From Purpureocillium takamizusanense (taxonomy: Eukaryota > Ascomycota > Sordariomycetes > Hypocreales > Ophiocordycipitaceae), in the NCBI RefSeq assembly GCF_022605165.1, contig NC_063078.1:496001-560000 (forward strand): 64,000 bases of DNA, in the 5' to 3' direction. Of this stretch, positions 22,799 to 35,726 are shown piece by piece. Made by a program: the position numbers and the translations under genes. Numbering within the stretch: the stretch's first letter is position 1; every line of letters begins with the position of its first letter. The notes under the pieces were generated by a model, which saw only the letters and a list, made by a program, of their open reading frames with translations, made no database searches and was not told where the DNA came from.

Positions 22799-24569
22799 TC
22801 CCCTACCTACCTTGGCTTGGCAAGCTTTAGCGTGCATGGCACCCCCCCTCCCCTTCCCTTCTTGCTGGTTGTCTGGCTGCTGTTGGGGGTTGGGAGGGGA
22901 GGGCAGGGCAGAGCATCGAAGTGCAGCCAGCCTGCAGCCGAAGAAGCGGGCCCCATGCCACTTGCTACCGCTACACCCCGTTCCAGCTCTGTCGGCCCCC
23001 CCTCCCCCCCCCATCTTGTTGTCTCCTCGGATGGGCCCCCAAGACGCGACGCTCGCGGTTGTCGTGGTCGTTGTCGTCGTCTACAGTAGTAGTAGTTGTC
23101 GTCGACGTCTTGCGTGCACTTGGATCCCTCGTGTTAAACTTGTCCATGGCTGGCACATGGGCATTTTCACATTTCCCCCTCTTGCATCACCAGACGAGCC
23201 GCCGCTTGTGTTTTGCACGTCTGCGAGTACGGGAGCATCGATCGTGCGGCCAAGAAAGAGTCCATCGCCTCTCGTCGTCTTCTGTCACTCGGCTGCTGGC
23301 TCCCATCACCGCCTCAATATTACCATCTCGCGTCGTCGTCGTCGTCGCATTCGAGCAATAACACGCACATAAGTAGGTACTACCACCATACCTCCTCATC
23401 TACCTTGCCTTACAAGAAACCAAGACCTCCCGACGCCACAGCGCGTGACGGCAAAACAACAACGCTTGACTCAGTCCGCCCTCGGACCGGGCCAGCATCC
23501 ATCAACCATCAGTCAAGACCTTATTAGGTGCAGTGTGTTACAGTGCCTCCGCAAGGCAAGCAAGGAGAGCTTCTCGGCTGGTGTAAGTCTAGTCGAGGTA
23601 CTTTTGCACACCAACAGGCGCCTGTGCTACAGAAGAAGTACTTATCGACCGACTCGTCGCGGTGGTTCCTTCCTCCCCCCCTTTGACGAACCGGCTCGAG
23701 TGAAGCAAGTGCCTGCGACAACAGACTGCGCAGGGGCCCAGCAAGGCACTCTGCGCACACACACACACACTCACTCTTTCACCCACTCACCACCACGAAC
23801 TCAACCACACCCTGCGACACGCACACGGCTCGTCCATCCACTCGCCCACCCATCACTGGTCAGTCTCCCAATCCAGAACCCCCCTTCCTCTTTTCCCCTT
23901 CCCCTCCCCCATCTCACTCACCTTGGGCGTGGTGGGGCCCCTCCCTCGATGGCTTTCGGGACCAGTGCCAGGCTTGCTCGCCAGGTGCCAGGCCAGGCTC
24001 TGGGTGTCTCTGCTGCAGAGGCTGGCTTGCTGGGGTGCTGGGCCGCCCCCCCCCCGGGTCTCAAAGGGCTGGGGCCGCTACCACCAGTGCTGCTGCTTCT
24101 GCTTCTGCTTCTGCTGCAACTGCTACCTCTAGTAGTACTGTCTCGCTGCCTCTCTCTCTCTTCTTGTCTCTCATCAATCACCTCGTCCCCTCCCCCCGGG
24201 TCCGCCCCGTTCATCCACCATCCATCCATCCACCATCCACACATCCACGCATCCACCCTCCACCATCCACACATCCATGCCATCCTCGTCCTCCTCCACC
24301 ACCCTCACCCTCCCAGTGCTGCCATCCGTCCACTCACCAATCACCAGGCCCAGCCCGATTCCAGCCCCAGTCCCATCTGGTGCAAGCCTCGAACAAGGCG
24401 ACCCGGACCCGGCTGCCGTCCCCCATCCCCATCCCCATCCCCATCCCGATTGCTGACTGCCTGGCCGGGTATTAGCCTGACTCCTCTCACCTCTCGCTCG
24501 CTCTCTCTGACTCTGAGAGGGTGGTGGCTGTTGTCTGTGGTGTCCGTGTCCCTCTCTCTACCTGCCTGG

Positions 24570-24617
24570 GCTGCCTGCCCGCCTGCCTGCCTGCCTGCCT
24601 GCCCGCCCGCCCGCCTG
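24570..24617. repeat. (GCCT/GCCC)n microsatellite
   Basis: An imperfect tetramer array of GCCT and GCCC units, followed closely by a short GC-alternating stretch near 24630-24640. Confidence 0.85.
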
Positions 24618-25622
24618 TCCTGTCCTCTGCGCGCGCGCGCGACAGCAGCAGCACAGCACGTCTCTTCCTCAAACACCACACCAACTCTCCTGCGCCCCCC
24701 CTTCCAAAACCTCGCCGCTCCTCCGTCTGCCCCGGTCCCCCCGGTCTCGTCTCAACTCAACGCGCCACGCGGGTACATACTTTAACCAGTATTGTTGCCC
24801 CCCCGGTGCTTTTTGCTTTCCTCGTCGTCGCGACCGATTATACATCCTCTCTCGACCCCGGCTCTCCCTTCCTCAACTTGCGTCGCGACACCGCACCGCG
24901 CCTCTTGCCTCCGATCCAGGCTGCAAGCAATCTCGCGCATTTGGTCGCGCCTCTCATCTCGTCAGCGACACCCGCGCAGTGACCAACGTTGCGCATTAGG
25001 CGCCCGTCCATCATTCAGCACCCTCGTCCGCAGCTCCTGTTACCACCGACGCGACCACCACGCCCACTGCCACTACTGCCGCTGCTGCAACCGCCGCCAC
25101 CACCACCACCTCTCTCTGGCTGCGACATCGACCGCCACCCGCGCATCTCCTCACCACGCCTCGCCTCGCCTCGCCTCCGTCGACGCTCGCCGTGCGCGCC
25201 GCTTACCCTGACCGCCAGCAATAGGAATCGCGCGGATCTCGACCGTCAACCTCCGGCGGCCTGCACGTAATCGCTCGTCTGCCGTCTGCCCTTAGGCTAG
25301 TCCGCCGCCGACGCCACATCGCACGCCGCGCGCAGACCGCATCGCATCGCATCGCATCTGACCGAGTGCGCCGCAGGACTTGCCTCTCACGCCGCGCCTA
25401 TTCCGCACGCCAGCGTCGCTGCCGTCGCATCCCGTCCCCCCCGGTCGCTGTTGTCGCGTCGCCGGTCCCGTCGCCTCCTGTCGCGACGTGCGGCGGACGA
25501 CCCGCGATAGCGTTGATTTCACGTCGCATAATCGTCGCATTTTCAACTCGTCGGGGTCTCTTGTCGCAACGAAATCGACACAATTCGCGTCCGAATCCGC
25601 ACATGCACCCGCTCCCTGGGAC

Positions 25623-27338
25623 ATGAATACTGAGCAGAGTGTACCTTCGTCCCACCCACTGCCGCCCGGTACTACTGCCGCTGTCGCGTCTACGACACAG
25701 CTGCATTCCAACCGCGCAAGCCCGTTTCTCCCCACCAACACCAACACCGACAAGGGAGGCATGGCCGCCACTGGCTTCATGCCCGCGTCTCAGGCCTTCC
25801 GGCCGACTCCGCCGGCGCAGTCGCCCTACCCGCTCAACATGTCGGCCGCCTACCTGTTCGAGCGCGAGCCGCTCAAGCCCATCGGCGCCCCCTTCTCGAA
25901 GTCGCCCTCGCCCATGGTCCGCGTCCTCATTCGCCGTCTGCCGCTCAATACGTCGGAAGAGTCACTGCGCCTCATGGTGGTATGGTCAAAGGAGCTCGCC
26001 GACGTCGAGCTGCTACCCGTGGAGAAGTCCGAAGACGAAGGGTTCCGATCTGCCCTACTCCGCTTTCGAAGCATGGCCGGCGCCATGGAAGCCAAGAACA
26101 TGTTGGACGGTCGATCAAACATCTCCAAGGATGCCGAAATGATTGTGGAAATCTTGTCGTCGAGCCCTATTGCTGCCCGCCGCCATGTCACTGAGGCTCC
26201 GTCTTCGACCTCGACGTCCTCCACGGCGTCCTCCGGCCCGGGCTCGCGGCAGCCCTCGCGTTTCAACGGCATGTTCCCACCTGTTGACAAGCTGTCGCCG
26301 ACTGCCGGTGGCGCGTTTCCGACGCAGCACGACTTCCTGAACGCAGATCCCGGTGCCAACTACCAGAGCATCTTCTCGGCCCAGTCCCCCATTGGGAACC
26401 ACTTGTCTGATCGCACTCGCATCTCGGGAAAGTCTCTCATCAACAACGACTTTGGCGACGATGATGAGACCAGTGACTTGCTCAAGGACCCTGTGGCCTA
26501 CGCAGAGAGCGGTTCCAACTCCCAGAGGAGGGCAACCGCGCCACAGATTCCCATCGGCCGCATGGCAAACTTGTCGCTCAATACTGGCGGCGGCAGTAAT
26601 GCGCCAGGCCCGTCATCGCTTCCCCAGTATATGAGCCCGATATCGCCAATCAACGGCGGCCCGGGTCCCGGGCTTGGATACCCGACCGGCGGCCACAGCT
26701 ATCAGCCAAGGCACAACTTCCCACCAGTCAATCCGGCCGATCAGAACCCGCCCTGCAACACGCTTTACGTCGGAAACCTGCCCATCGATACTTCGGAAGA
26801 AGAGCTGAAGGCTATGTTTTCCAAGCAGCGGGGCTACAAGAGACTCTGTTTCCGCACGAAGCAGAATGGCCCGATGTGCTTTGTTGAATTCGAGGACATT
26901 TCGTTTGCGACAAAGGCGCTTCACGAACTATATGGCCATCCGCTGCATAACAGCGTCAAGGGAGGCATCCGCCTAAGCTTTTCCAAGAACCCCCTGGGCG
27001 TTCGATCGGGGCAGGCCCCTGGCCAAAGCTCGTCCAACTCCATGAACGGCATGAACGGAATGGTCAACGCCAACAACAACGGGTTTACGACGGCGCACGG
27101 TCCGCCTCCGGGTCTCTCTGCCCCGCCCGGCCTCGGTTCGGGCGGCCGCGGAAATTTCAATGTGGCAGCGTCCATGAACACAGGTGGAAGTCATCAGCAT
27201 CACATGCCTGCCAGTTTCCAAGCTACACCCAATCATCCCTGGAACACTCCAATCTACAGCAACGGGGTGGCGACCGGACCCAGCGGCCCCGGCCAGTCCA
27301 ACTCGAGTTATCTTCCTCGACATATGATGGGTAGATAG
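25623..27338 (+). CDS. WHI3-like RRM RNA-binding protein
   Basis: One exon, 571 residues from ATG 25623; the frame extends upstream but that part looks like leader. A divergent RRM-like region (about residues 100-182, starting V-R-V-L-I-R-R-L-P) is followed by a Ser/Gly/Pro-rich linker. A clear C-terminal RRM begins at residue 379 with N-T-L-Y-V-G-N-L-P (RNP2) and contains C-F-V-E-F (RNP1), then a Gly/Asn/Ser-rich tail. The C-terminal RRM, including I-R-L-S-F-S-K-N-P, is characteristic of the fungal Whi3 family. Yeast Whi3 binds mRNAs such as CLN3 and restrains the G1/S transition; in filamentous fungi family members form RNP condensates and position cyclin transcripts. Here a cytoplasmic mRNA-regulatory role is inferred. 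The long disordered parts are usual for the family. Confidence 0.92.
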   Translation: MNTEQSVPSSHPLPPGTTAAVASTTQLHSNRASPFLPTNTNTDKGGMAATGFMPASQAFRPTPPAQSPYPLNMSAAYLFEREPLKPIGAPFSKSPSPMVRVLIRRLPLNTSEESLRLMVVWSKELADVELLPVEKSEDEGFRSALLRFRSMAGAMEAKNMLDGRSNISKDAEMIVEILSSSPIAARRHVTEAPSSTSTSSTASSGPGSRQPSRFNGMFPPVDKLSPTAGGAFPTQHDFLNADPGANYQSIFSAQSPIGNHLSDRTRISGKSLINNDFGDDDETSDLLKDPVAYAESGSNSQRRATAPQIPIGRMANLSLNTGGGSNAPGPSSLPQYMSPISPINGGPGPGLGYPTGGHSYQPRHNFPPVNPADQNPPCNTLYVGNLPIDTSEEELKAMFSKQRGYKRLCFRTKQNGPMCFVEFEDISFATKALHELYGHPLHNSVKGGIRLSFSKNPLGVRSGQAPGQSSSNSMNGMNGMVNANNNGFTTAHGPPPGLSAPPGLGSGGRGNFNVAASMNTGGSHQHHMPASFQATPNHPWNTPIYSNGVATGPSGPGQSNSSYLPRHMMGR

Positions 27339-29251
27339 GCGGCGCGCGCGCGCGCATCAGCTGCAGGTCGCACAGGCCGGTGGTGTCTTGGGTCGTGTAC
27401 TAAGGATGCCCCCCCAAGGCTGACCCTCGTCCTGCTGACCCTTTGTCAAACCGTGGCGCTTACAGCTGGATGTGGCCGGGTCGCCGCCTGTCCGTGATAT
27501 TCGACATGTCTTTTTCATTTTCATTTTCATTTTTGGCTGAGACGGATTTGTTTTACTACGAAGTGGAGTGATTGGGTTTTCCGCCTTGGGTGTCTCGGAG
27601 GCCAAGTCTCGCCGAGCGCCCTGGGATTTTTTGCAGGTCCGACAAGAGTTGGCGCAGCCCTTACCCGGTGGCGTCCTTGCTCATCATGGGGTCTGCAATT
27701 CGGAGCTACTAGGCTCTGCCACCGGGACCGACTACAAGCGAGGGACGTACCGGAGCATCCGTGCCGGATAGTATATCGCTGTGGGCTTGAGGACAGCGAC
27801 ACACAACAGCGGATACATTGCAATGGAGTTTTGGCGGCTTTGGATAAGAGCATTACGCGATACAGCCATCGATTTACGGCACCTCATTTTCGCAGGCTGG
27901 CGTAGGAGGCTCGGCTTTCGTTGATTTGCTTCATCGTGCGCAATGAATACCCAAAGCCTTGGACATTCCGGATTCGCTACGACGGCGCTCGTGGAGGGAT
28001 CCAAAAGAACGCCGACTGGTTTCATCATTGCAAGAAAAGTCAAGGGACTGAAAAAACAAAGGTACAAAAAAAAGGGCGATTAAGCTCGGAAAAGATACCA
28101 TTCGGCTGGTGTTTTAAGAGACGGTGGGCTTGAGATATCAACGGGAATGGAATGGAGCATGCAACGGCAAGAGTTTGGGATGAGCATTGGGTAAGGCATC
28201 GCATTACACCCGACAAGGGAGGGTTATGGAACGAGGCAAAGACCCGGGCACGTCTTCTCCTGCATTCGTGGCATAGGAGGCTAGGTGTCAGCATTTGTCG
28301 GTTCTCGGCATCGGGTGGGCAAGATCACGCATGAGCGATCTACTTGGCCGTTTTGAATCTGCATTTCTGGTCGTTGGGGTATCGGTATGGCGAACATGGC
28401 ATGGTCAAGAGCATCGTTTGGCTCAGTCGCCCGCGGGCGCCGCCTGGCATGCCTGGGGCCGAGGATGCTTGGCCGCATCATTGGCATCAGGGTGTTGGTG
28501 GCAGCGACCTGGGTGGTCAGCAAGCGCTGTTATCTTGGATGGAACCTTCTCTTCTTGCTTGTAATGACCCCCTTATTGATTCCCCCCTTTTGTATCTGCA
28601 CGTTTTGGCGGTTGGAGTTGTCTCCTTGGTATTCCATCGATTTCTTTGGATTGGTTCAGCGGCATCATTGGGACGATGGAAAGGCGAACTTTGCTTATGT
28701 TTAGGGGCATTAGCCTGTTTGTTCATTTCCTAGGTGCGCACTGCACGGCTCGAATGTCGTATAGCTTCTATTGTAGTGTCGGTGGTCGTTATAGAACTTC
28801 CTCGTCCGCGTGCATCTCTGTTTCTCGTCCCAGTGACGAGCCGTTCATTTGCTACCAGACATCGATTGGCGAGAGCGAGAGAGGCGCAGCCACTCTCACA
28901 AAGGACCTCTCGCGGAGTCTTCGTAGCGTGTGCCTATTCAGAAGGTCGTAGTCTTGTGCCTGGTGCCTTGCTCTGAGATAGTCCGACCAACCTCGACGAC
29001 TCTGCATTAGGGTCGACCTCTTTTGCATTTTTTTTGTCTTTGAATCCCTGCCGCCGCACAACGCCGACACAAAGTCTTTTTGCAAGGTCTACGGCGGTGT
29101 CAAGGGAGACCCAAACCAAGAACACCATGGCGACGTCGTATTTACGAGGGACTGGAGGGGATAGGGGATGGGGGCTGTGCGTGGTGCGCGCGTGCATCAA
29201 TGGTGGGATGCCGATGAGCACACACGCACCCACGCACACACGTAAAAGAAA

Positions 29252-29319
29252 GTACGTACGTACGTACGTAGTAGGTGTGTTTTGTCGAGCAGGCTAGCTA
29301 GCTAGTTAGCTAGCTAGCT
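29252..29319. repeat. (GTAC)n and (GCTA)n tetramer arrays
   Basis: Two self-complementary tetramer arrays lie close together: about four and a half GTAC units (29252-29270) and about six GCTA units (29293-29319, one variant). Each can fold back on itself. Confidence 0.85.
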
Positions 29320-31944
29320 CCCCGCATCCCGCGTCCGGGCACGTCCGGGAGGAGGAACATGACATGAGGCACGTCTGCGGCGGTCGTGTGCGTTGATATG
29401 TCCGCCCCGACCGACGCAGTCGAGGCCCCCCCCCTCACCGTCCTGATATAGGTAGGAGCCTCTATAGGTAGTGGGAGGTGCATTAGTAGTAGGGTGCGTC
29501 CTGGGTGGGAGGTTGGTGGTGATGGATCGAGACCGCGGTGGCGAGCGGCGGCGAGGAAGTGGCGAAGCAATATACCAAGGAAAGCCCGAGTCTACGGGGG
29601 AAAGGGTTGAGTGCATGCAGCGTGTTGTATGTATGTACGAAGTACATGTGTACGCGCCCCCCCCCCCCCCCTCGGTGTGTGTGTGATGGGACGTGCAGGA
29701 CAGTACGCCTGGGGAACTCTTGTCTGCAGGGCAGGGTTTGTCTGCTGGTACTAGAAACGGGGCGTAGGGGGGGTAGGAAGGAAAGGAGAGGGGGGGTTTG
29801 GTTGGAGGGTGTCTGGGAGGGTTGCTTGCGTGTAGTGTACGGAGGGAGGACGCGCGGACGAGGGAGCACGACGCCCCAGAAGATGGGAGCACAGGGGGAG
29901 GAGGGTAGGTATTGGGGTGTCGTCGGCGAAAGCTGCAAGTAACAGAAAACGCGGAGCAGACTACGACGTACTTCACGTATGTATATGGAGGAGGGACATA
30001 AAGGGGGGGTCTGACGGCCGTGCTGCTTCAGGATGTGAAGAAGGGGAGGGGGGGTGGACGAAAGAGAGAAAGGAGCTTGTTACTGTTGTTGCTGCGTGCT
30101 GTCAAACGTAAAGGGGGGAGGTAGTGAGGGGGCCAGGCCGGCGCCGCTCGAGCGCGGCGCTGCCGCATGTTTGTTTCTCTATACCTTGGTTTTAGTGTTT
30201 CGGACTCAAAGAAGACGAGCTGTAGCTGTAGCTGAAACTACTGACAGGGCATATGACAGAGATGTCGTCACCTGTGCATACATGGAGTATGCAACATGGC
30301 GGGCGGGTTGTTGTTGTTGTTGGGGTTCAATATGAGGCTGTAGGGAGGAAACTGTCCGGGGCAGTCAGGTCAGAGGCTATGAGTACGTATTTCATGGGCG
30401 CCTTCAAGGGCTGCTGCCTTTGCTAACCACCGGGGGGAGGGGGCATACTTCCATTGGACATTCACTTGTAGCCTTTGAGCAACATGGGCGCCCCTCCCTC
30501 CTTCCCTCCATCCATCCATCCATCCCACTAGAGTGGACTGTGTAGTGAGCGGGAGGCGAGCACTGCAGGCATCTTGGCCATTCTCAACGAACATAATGAA
30601 GCCAGCGGTTCCATCCATGCCTATAGACATGGTGCGGGCTTGATAGTACCTCTCTTTGCCTGGTGAATTACCCCAAATGATGATTGTAGGGGTCGAAAAC
30701 CTTCTACAAAAGTACAAAGTCCTCTACTGGTTGAAACGGGAATGGTGAGCTATGCACTACCTTAGTTAGTCTGGGATGCTCACAGCCCTTTGGGGCGTAC
30801 TTTTTCACGCTCGCCAACACCCATTGAATGCTTGCCTCCTACCACCACGCCCTGACCCCCCCCTCCCCGAGTTTTCCCCTACCAAACGACCGCCGAACCG
30901 CCGTTGCTGTGTCGTTGTTGCCTGGCCCAAACGGCGGGCCGCTGCGGCTTCGTGTGTGTTTCGAGCCCTGCGGGCCGGCATGCAAGCGTGTGTCTGCGTG
31001 TGTGTCGGGGGCGCGCGCGTCCAACGCGGCTGGTGTGACCAACCGCAGCTTCAGGACGATGCCTATCATCAAATGTCGTGCGTTGTACGCACGTACAATG
31101 CATGTGCTGTATGTATGTATGTATATGATTACTCATGTACGGAGTATATATGCACTTGATATATCTATTGGGTTGGCTTTTATTGGGCTGCTGTGACTTG
31201 CGGAGGGGGGGATCGATCGCCCTTGCATTTTGGCTGGCCTGCTGCTCTGCCTCTTTCTCCAGCTTGTCAAGGGTATCTCAAACATGCTGGAGAAGCGCAT
31301 GGTCCGAGCCTTTGTTCCGTCGTACACCCACACACACACGGGAGTGTGCTCGAAAGGCGGGGGAAAGGGGGGGAAGGGGTGTGTGTGTGTGTGTGTGTTT
31401 CCAACGGGGGGCTATGTGGGCGTGGCAAGCAACTTGACATCACCCTTACGCTCTAGCAGTCAGCCAATGCCGCTCTCGGGCGGGGGGACACACAAAGAGA
31501 GAGAGGGAGAGGGAGAGGCCTACGTACTATAATGAGAGAGAGCCTGCAGGGATGATTCTGCACATGCGGCAGCTAGAGCGAACGAGCAAGTTTGGGTAGT
31601 GCACGAGTCATGGCTCGCCCTCGTCCAGTCGTCGGATTGTGTGGTCGCAGCACATGTATATATATATGTATGAAGCTGTCACTCAGCCTTTTCTCGTGCA
31701 TGGGCCCGTCGTCCGTGTGTACCCGGGCATTTACCACTTTGCTACATTCTACGTATCGGTCGGTTGGCGACGGGGGGGGCTCTTCAGCTCTGAAAGAGGC
31801 ACGGCGGCAGTTGTTACACTAAAATCATCCATCCAGCTGTTATCTACTGACATGGGCAAAAATTGGTGGATGGGCGGTTGGTTGGGCCTTGGCTTTTTTC
31901 GTGCAATGAATATTGCAAGCCACCCCTGCCGTCCCGTGCCCAGG

Positions 31945-31946
<2 letters not shown>

Positions 31947-31984
<38 letters not shown>
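31947..31984. repeat. (GT)19 dinucleotide repeat
   Basis: Nineteen perfect GT units, the longest dinucleotide array in the window. No gene overlaps it. Confidence 0.95.
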
Positions 31985-31989
<5 letters not shown>

Positions 31990-33010
31990 GGCCCAACCGC
32001 AGGGCCTGGTGCACCGACGCAGGATCGCCGTCTAGTCGATGCAAGCACGTTGCTGCCTTTGCGCGGAGCATATACCTACCTGCCTAATTTTTGACGAAAG
32101 GCATAAGCATGTGCCCCTTTCGGCGGTCCGTCATCATTAGGCCGGCCTACATAGATGGAGGCTGTCGAATCGCGGGGCGTGAGGATGATGGACTGGGCGC
32201 TCGATGGTCATTTACTTTGCTGAAACATGCTGGGTCACAGTCACAGGACAGCCTACAAGCAGAAGAATCTACTACACTACTACTTGGGGACAGACGTCTG
32301 GCCATGGCCCGGGATCCTTTAGATTCGGGCGCTCAAAATCAGTTTGGATTGACGCGCGCATGGCCGCCAGCTTGACGTAAGGAGTAGGTTCAATTAGGTC
32401 AGTTGAATTTTGTCTCGTGGTCTGTCCGTTTGATTCAGTGTCTGTTGAGGCCTAGGTACAGTCCGGGGACGGTGTGCGCCATGCAACCCTGTGGCAACTG
32501 CTGATATCTCCGTAAACCTCTTGGAGACTGCCAAGTCGATCTCAGCAGCTCAATCCTACACGGCCTACTTTACATTCTTTAAGCGGTAAGAACTAAGTAA
32601 GGCCTAGGCAGAAAATGACTCAAACACAATGTCGAATACATTCAGAGTCTCCTTCTTGAAAGGTATCCGACAACATCAACGAAACCGACACCTGCGTGTG
32701 TTGGAATCATGTCTATCGTGGTTCAGTTGCTGACAAGACTGTCACTGGCACACAGTAATAAGTGATAAGCACCAGATCCGACGTCAACTGTGGATTTCCA
32801 TTGCGGAGCCCAAGTGCCGATGAGCCCCACCGTCCCGCAGCTGCGCGACAACGTTGACTAACATCCAACTTACTCTGCCAAGTCTGCACATTCTAGTTAC
32901 GACTGAGACTTCCAGTGGTGGGTACTATATCACCATTAAAGCGGTGGCTCAGAGCTCCAGACGATGCTTGCTGACATGAATTCGTCCGACTCGTGCAGCT
33001 CGGCAGATCA

Positions 33011-35225
33011 TCACTCCGCGCCCCCAAACATGGCGTCGTCGTTTGCCCACCCCATCGTCATCGTCGCCCATAAATCGTGAAAGACGGGCTGAGCCACCAT
33101 GCCGCCAACGGACCCGCCAGGCGGCGGCATCCCCATCGGCGCAAACCCAGCATCCCAGATCGGAAAGTACTGCTCCAAGCTTCCGTCCAGCATCGGACAC
33201 CCATGCCCCGTGGGCGCCGCGGACCCCTCGAGTGCCGCCCGCACGCGCCTCTCGTACTTGCCCCTGACGACCCGCATGACGACCCGGCTGGCGGATAGCA
33301 CGTCGACCTTCTTGGACGCGGGCGTGAGGCCCTCCTCGCGGGACATGCGAGCCAGGAAGTCCCCCAGCTGTAGCTGCGAGCGCCCCCAGGACGAGTCAAA
33401 CTCGGGGCATCGCGGGATCGGCAAGGAGAGGCGCAGGGCGATCACAATGGCGACGATGAGCCGTGTCCAGTCGTTGAGGGTGAAGGACAGAAATGCATGA
33501 TCCTCCAAGCTGCTGATTTGATCGAGAAACACCTTTAACTTGCAGGTGGCGTCCTGCAACTTGCTCGCCGAAGGCGGAAGCGGTCCGCTTACTGGGGGCG
33601 AAGAGTGCGTCCCTTGAGGCTGTCTGAGGAGGGTGCCGGCATCGAGGTAGACGCTAATGAGCATCGTTTGTAACTTGACGGGAACTGAAATAATCAGGGT
33701 CAGTATTGCAGATGCACGCATTAATCGCCAACATACCCGCGTCCGCGACAGACGGCGGTGTCATGCTCTGGAGCTCTCGGAACTGGAGCTCAAGGCCTGC
33801 GAGCAGCAGCCTGCTATGCTGTTCGCTCTGGCCCTTGCGCTCATGAATGGCCTCTGCGGCTTCGTAGAGTACGCCAGAGAGACGGTACAGGCTGGCGAGC
33901 ACATTGTCGCCCTCTACCTGAGCATTGCGGTCGAGTAGTTGGCTGCACGTATTCGTCCAGGAAGTGAACGAAACTCCCAGCCCTTTACTGTTCCTCCATG
34001 TAACGATGAAGCTAGAGTCCCTGATCAGCCATAGCATCGTAATGACGGTGGACTAAGCTCACGTAGAGGCCACGTAAATGGAGGCCAGGTACGCTCGGAT
34101 GCCATCGAGCTGTTGATCGGTCACTTCCGGCGCCATCGGATCAGTGTTGGTTTGGAACTCTTGATCGAGCTCCAAATCTTGGATCAGATCCATGGCCATG
34201 CGGATGTACTGGATAGACTGCTTGTTCTTTGGTCGCAAGTGAAAGGGATACCTAGAAGCATCGATATCTGTCAAAAACGTATCGATATCAAAGTACGTAG
34301 CCCGACCTACCATCCGCAGTAAATCAGGATACCTTGGAGAAGCTCCAGGCTCCTCTCCCCACCGGCCACAAACTTCAGGCCCAGCACCTTTCGAAACTCG
34401 TCATCATACAGACTATGTCCCTGGAGGGTCCGCGAGCCCGACGCCGCAGCCAATATGGCCAGCAGGACAAAGGGCCGCGTCGCCGCGAGCTGAGAAACAG
34501 TGGCATCTGGAGGCAGTAGGATGCAGGGGAAGTAGCTCAGCATAGACCGGAACGACTCCAAGAGGGTCTCGGCGGACGCCAGGTTAAACGAAGGCTTCCC
34601 CTGAAAGTCCTGGATCGAGTGCGAGTGTGCCGACGAACTCGGCGGCGTCTGGAGACCGCCTCCAAGGGACGTCGTTAGGTCCGACATGGAAACAGCGTCG
34701 TCATCCTCCGGGAACAGCTTCTCGATGAAGTGCTCGTGGGACTCACGCAGCGTCTCAAAGTTGTCATCTACCTCGTCTCTGGCGGGCACCGCAAAGTCAA
34801 TGCTAAAAGTGCTTGAGGGACCGGGGCCCTTCTGCGGCAGCGGGGGCAGTGGCCGATGGCTACCACCTTCTTCTGCCCTGTTTTACCAACAAACGGTGAG
34901 AAACTAATAACGGTGGCTGTGGATATAGCTCCAGGGAGGGGGGGGGAGGGGGGCCTACAGCCTGGCCTTTCGCGAGCGGCGTGTCCTGGGACCAGTCCGA
35001 GAGACACATTCTCTCTTTGACGCGAGGCATCTTTCCCGTCCAGTCAGTAGGCCAACTCGGTACACAAGAAGCGGGAGTCCGACTTGGCAATACATACTTC
35101 TGACACACACCGGGCTGCTCGCTGGGCTGACACCTAATCTTGGTCGCCCGACAGGCCTCGCAAGCCGTCGAGATTCTCTTCCGAGAGGCACCGCTTGCCG
35201 TCAAATCATCTGCCACGGTGTCCAT
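33011..35225 (-). CDS. Zn(II)2Cys6 fungal transcription factor
   Basis: Six exons on the minus strand (35225-35098, 35030-34959, 34877-34311, 34251-34063, 34011-33737, 33684-33011) give 634 residues; all joins keep frame. The N-terminal cluster reads C-E-A-C-R-A-T-K-I-R-C, then C-Q-K-C and finally R-E-C-V, that is C-x2-C-x6-C-x8-C-x2-C-x6-C, with a basic stretch R-T-R-R-S-R-K after it. The first intron interrupts the cluster between the fourth and fifth cysteines. The middle holds helices typical of fungal regulatory domains, including L-L-A-I-L-A-A-A-S-G and Y-P-F-H-L-R-P-K. The C-terminus is Gly/Met/Pro-rich and may be an activation region. It is expected to act in the nucleus; no target is indicated by the neighbours. 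The second intron lies in a Pro-rich linker, and its boundaries are the least certain. Confidence 0.88.
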
Positions 35226-35726
35226 GGCTGTCCGGATCTTAATTCGAGCGAGCACGCTTGATTCACTTGGGCAACCAGTCGGATCCCTTGCGGGGAGTGC
35301 TGGACGAGCAGCAAACCGCGGCGCAGATAGTTTGGCGATGCATCTGGCATAGTCGAGGGGCGCGATCAGAGCCTGCGGACTGATTTTGCGCGCCGGAGAT
35401 GCGAGGCGGGCCGGGGCCGGGTACGGGAGCAAAGACCAGCCGTAAGATCCGGTGGAGGTCGGATGTTGTGAGATGGTGAGATGCAAAGCGGGGCCCCGCC
35501 GCCGCCGCCGCCGCCACCGCCACTGCACGCCGTCGTCATACGAAGTACTTTGTAGATTGTTGGCCTTGTATGTCAGTTGGGCTACATACATACAACTACT
35601 ACTAGCAACGAGACTGACGAGAGCATGCAGCTGGCACAAACGTCGAGGGTATATCACACATCTCCGGCTAGTCATCCACACGCTGCCTACTACTCAAAAG
35701 TCCACCAGCACGCGACGCCAACGCCC
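35226..35726. other. Intergenic region upstream of zinc-cluster gene
   Basis: About 500 bp between the start of the zinc-cluster gene and the end of the MYND gene, both on minus. It contains a (CCG)n run near 35498-35520 and no recognisable coding sequence; the promoter of the zinc-cluster gene should lie here. Confidence 0.4.

Larger units (their letters stand above)
22401..25622 (+). promoter_or_regulatory. CT-rich upstream region of the WHI3-like gene
   Basis: The + strand is C/T-biased and full of short tandem units, including (AGGGC)n at 22740-22798, (CCCCAT)n near 24420-24447 and (GCCT)n at 24570-24617. A 446-codon frame at 23445-24785 is Ser/Pro/Leu-rich leader-like sequence with no domain and is not called a gene. 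The region presumably contains the promoter and a long 5' leader of the RNA-binding protein gene. Confidence 0.4.
27339..33010. other. Long intergenic region without genes
   Basis: About 5.7 kb between the 3' ends of the WHI3-like gene (+) and a zinc-cluster gene (-). Frames are short and show no family features. It includes a (GC)n stretch just after the WHI3 stop (27342-27355), tetramer arrays at 29252-29319, a C15 run at 29657-29671, and dinucleotide GT arrays at about 31380-31399 and 31947-31984. Confidence 0.5.

Noticed and set aside
23445..24785. 446-codon Ser/Pro/Leu-rich frame
   Set aside because: Lies in a CT-rich microsatellite stretch, has no domain, and its composition is explained by C/T bias that removes stop codons.
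29292..29319. GCTA/TAGC array as a possible inverted-repeat element end
   Set aside because: It is a simple self-complementary tetramer repeat; no partner terminal repeat or target-site duplication was found.
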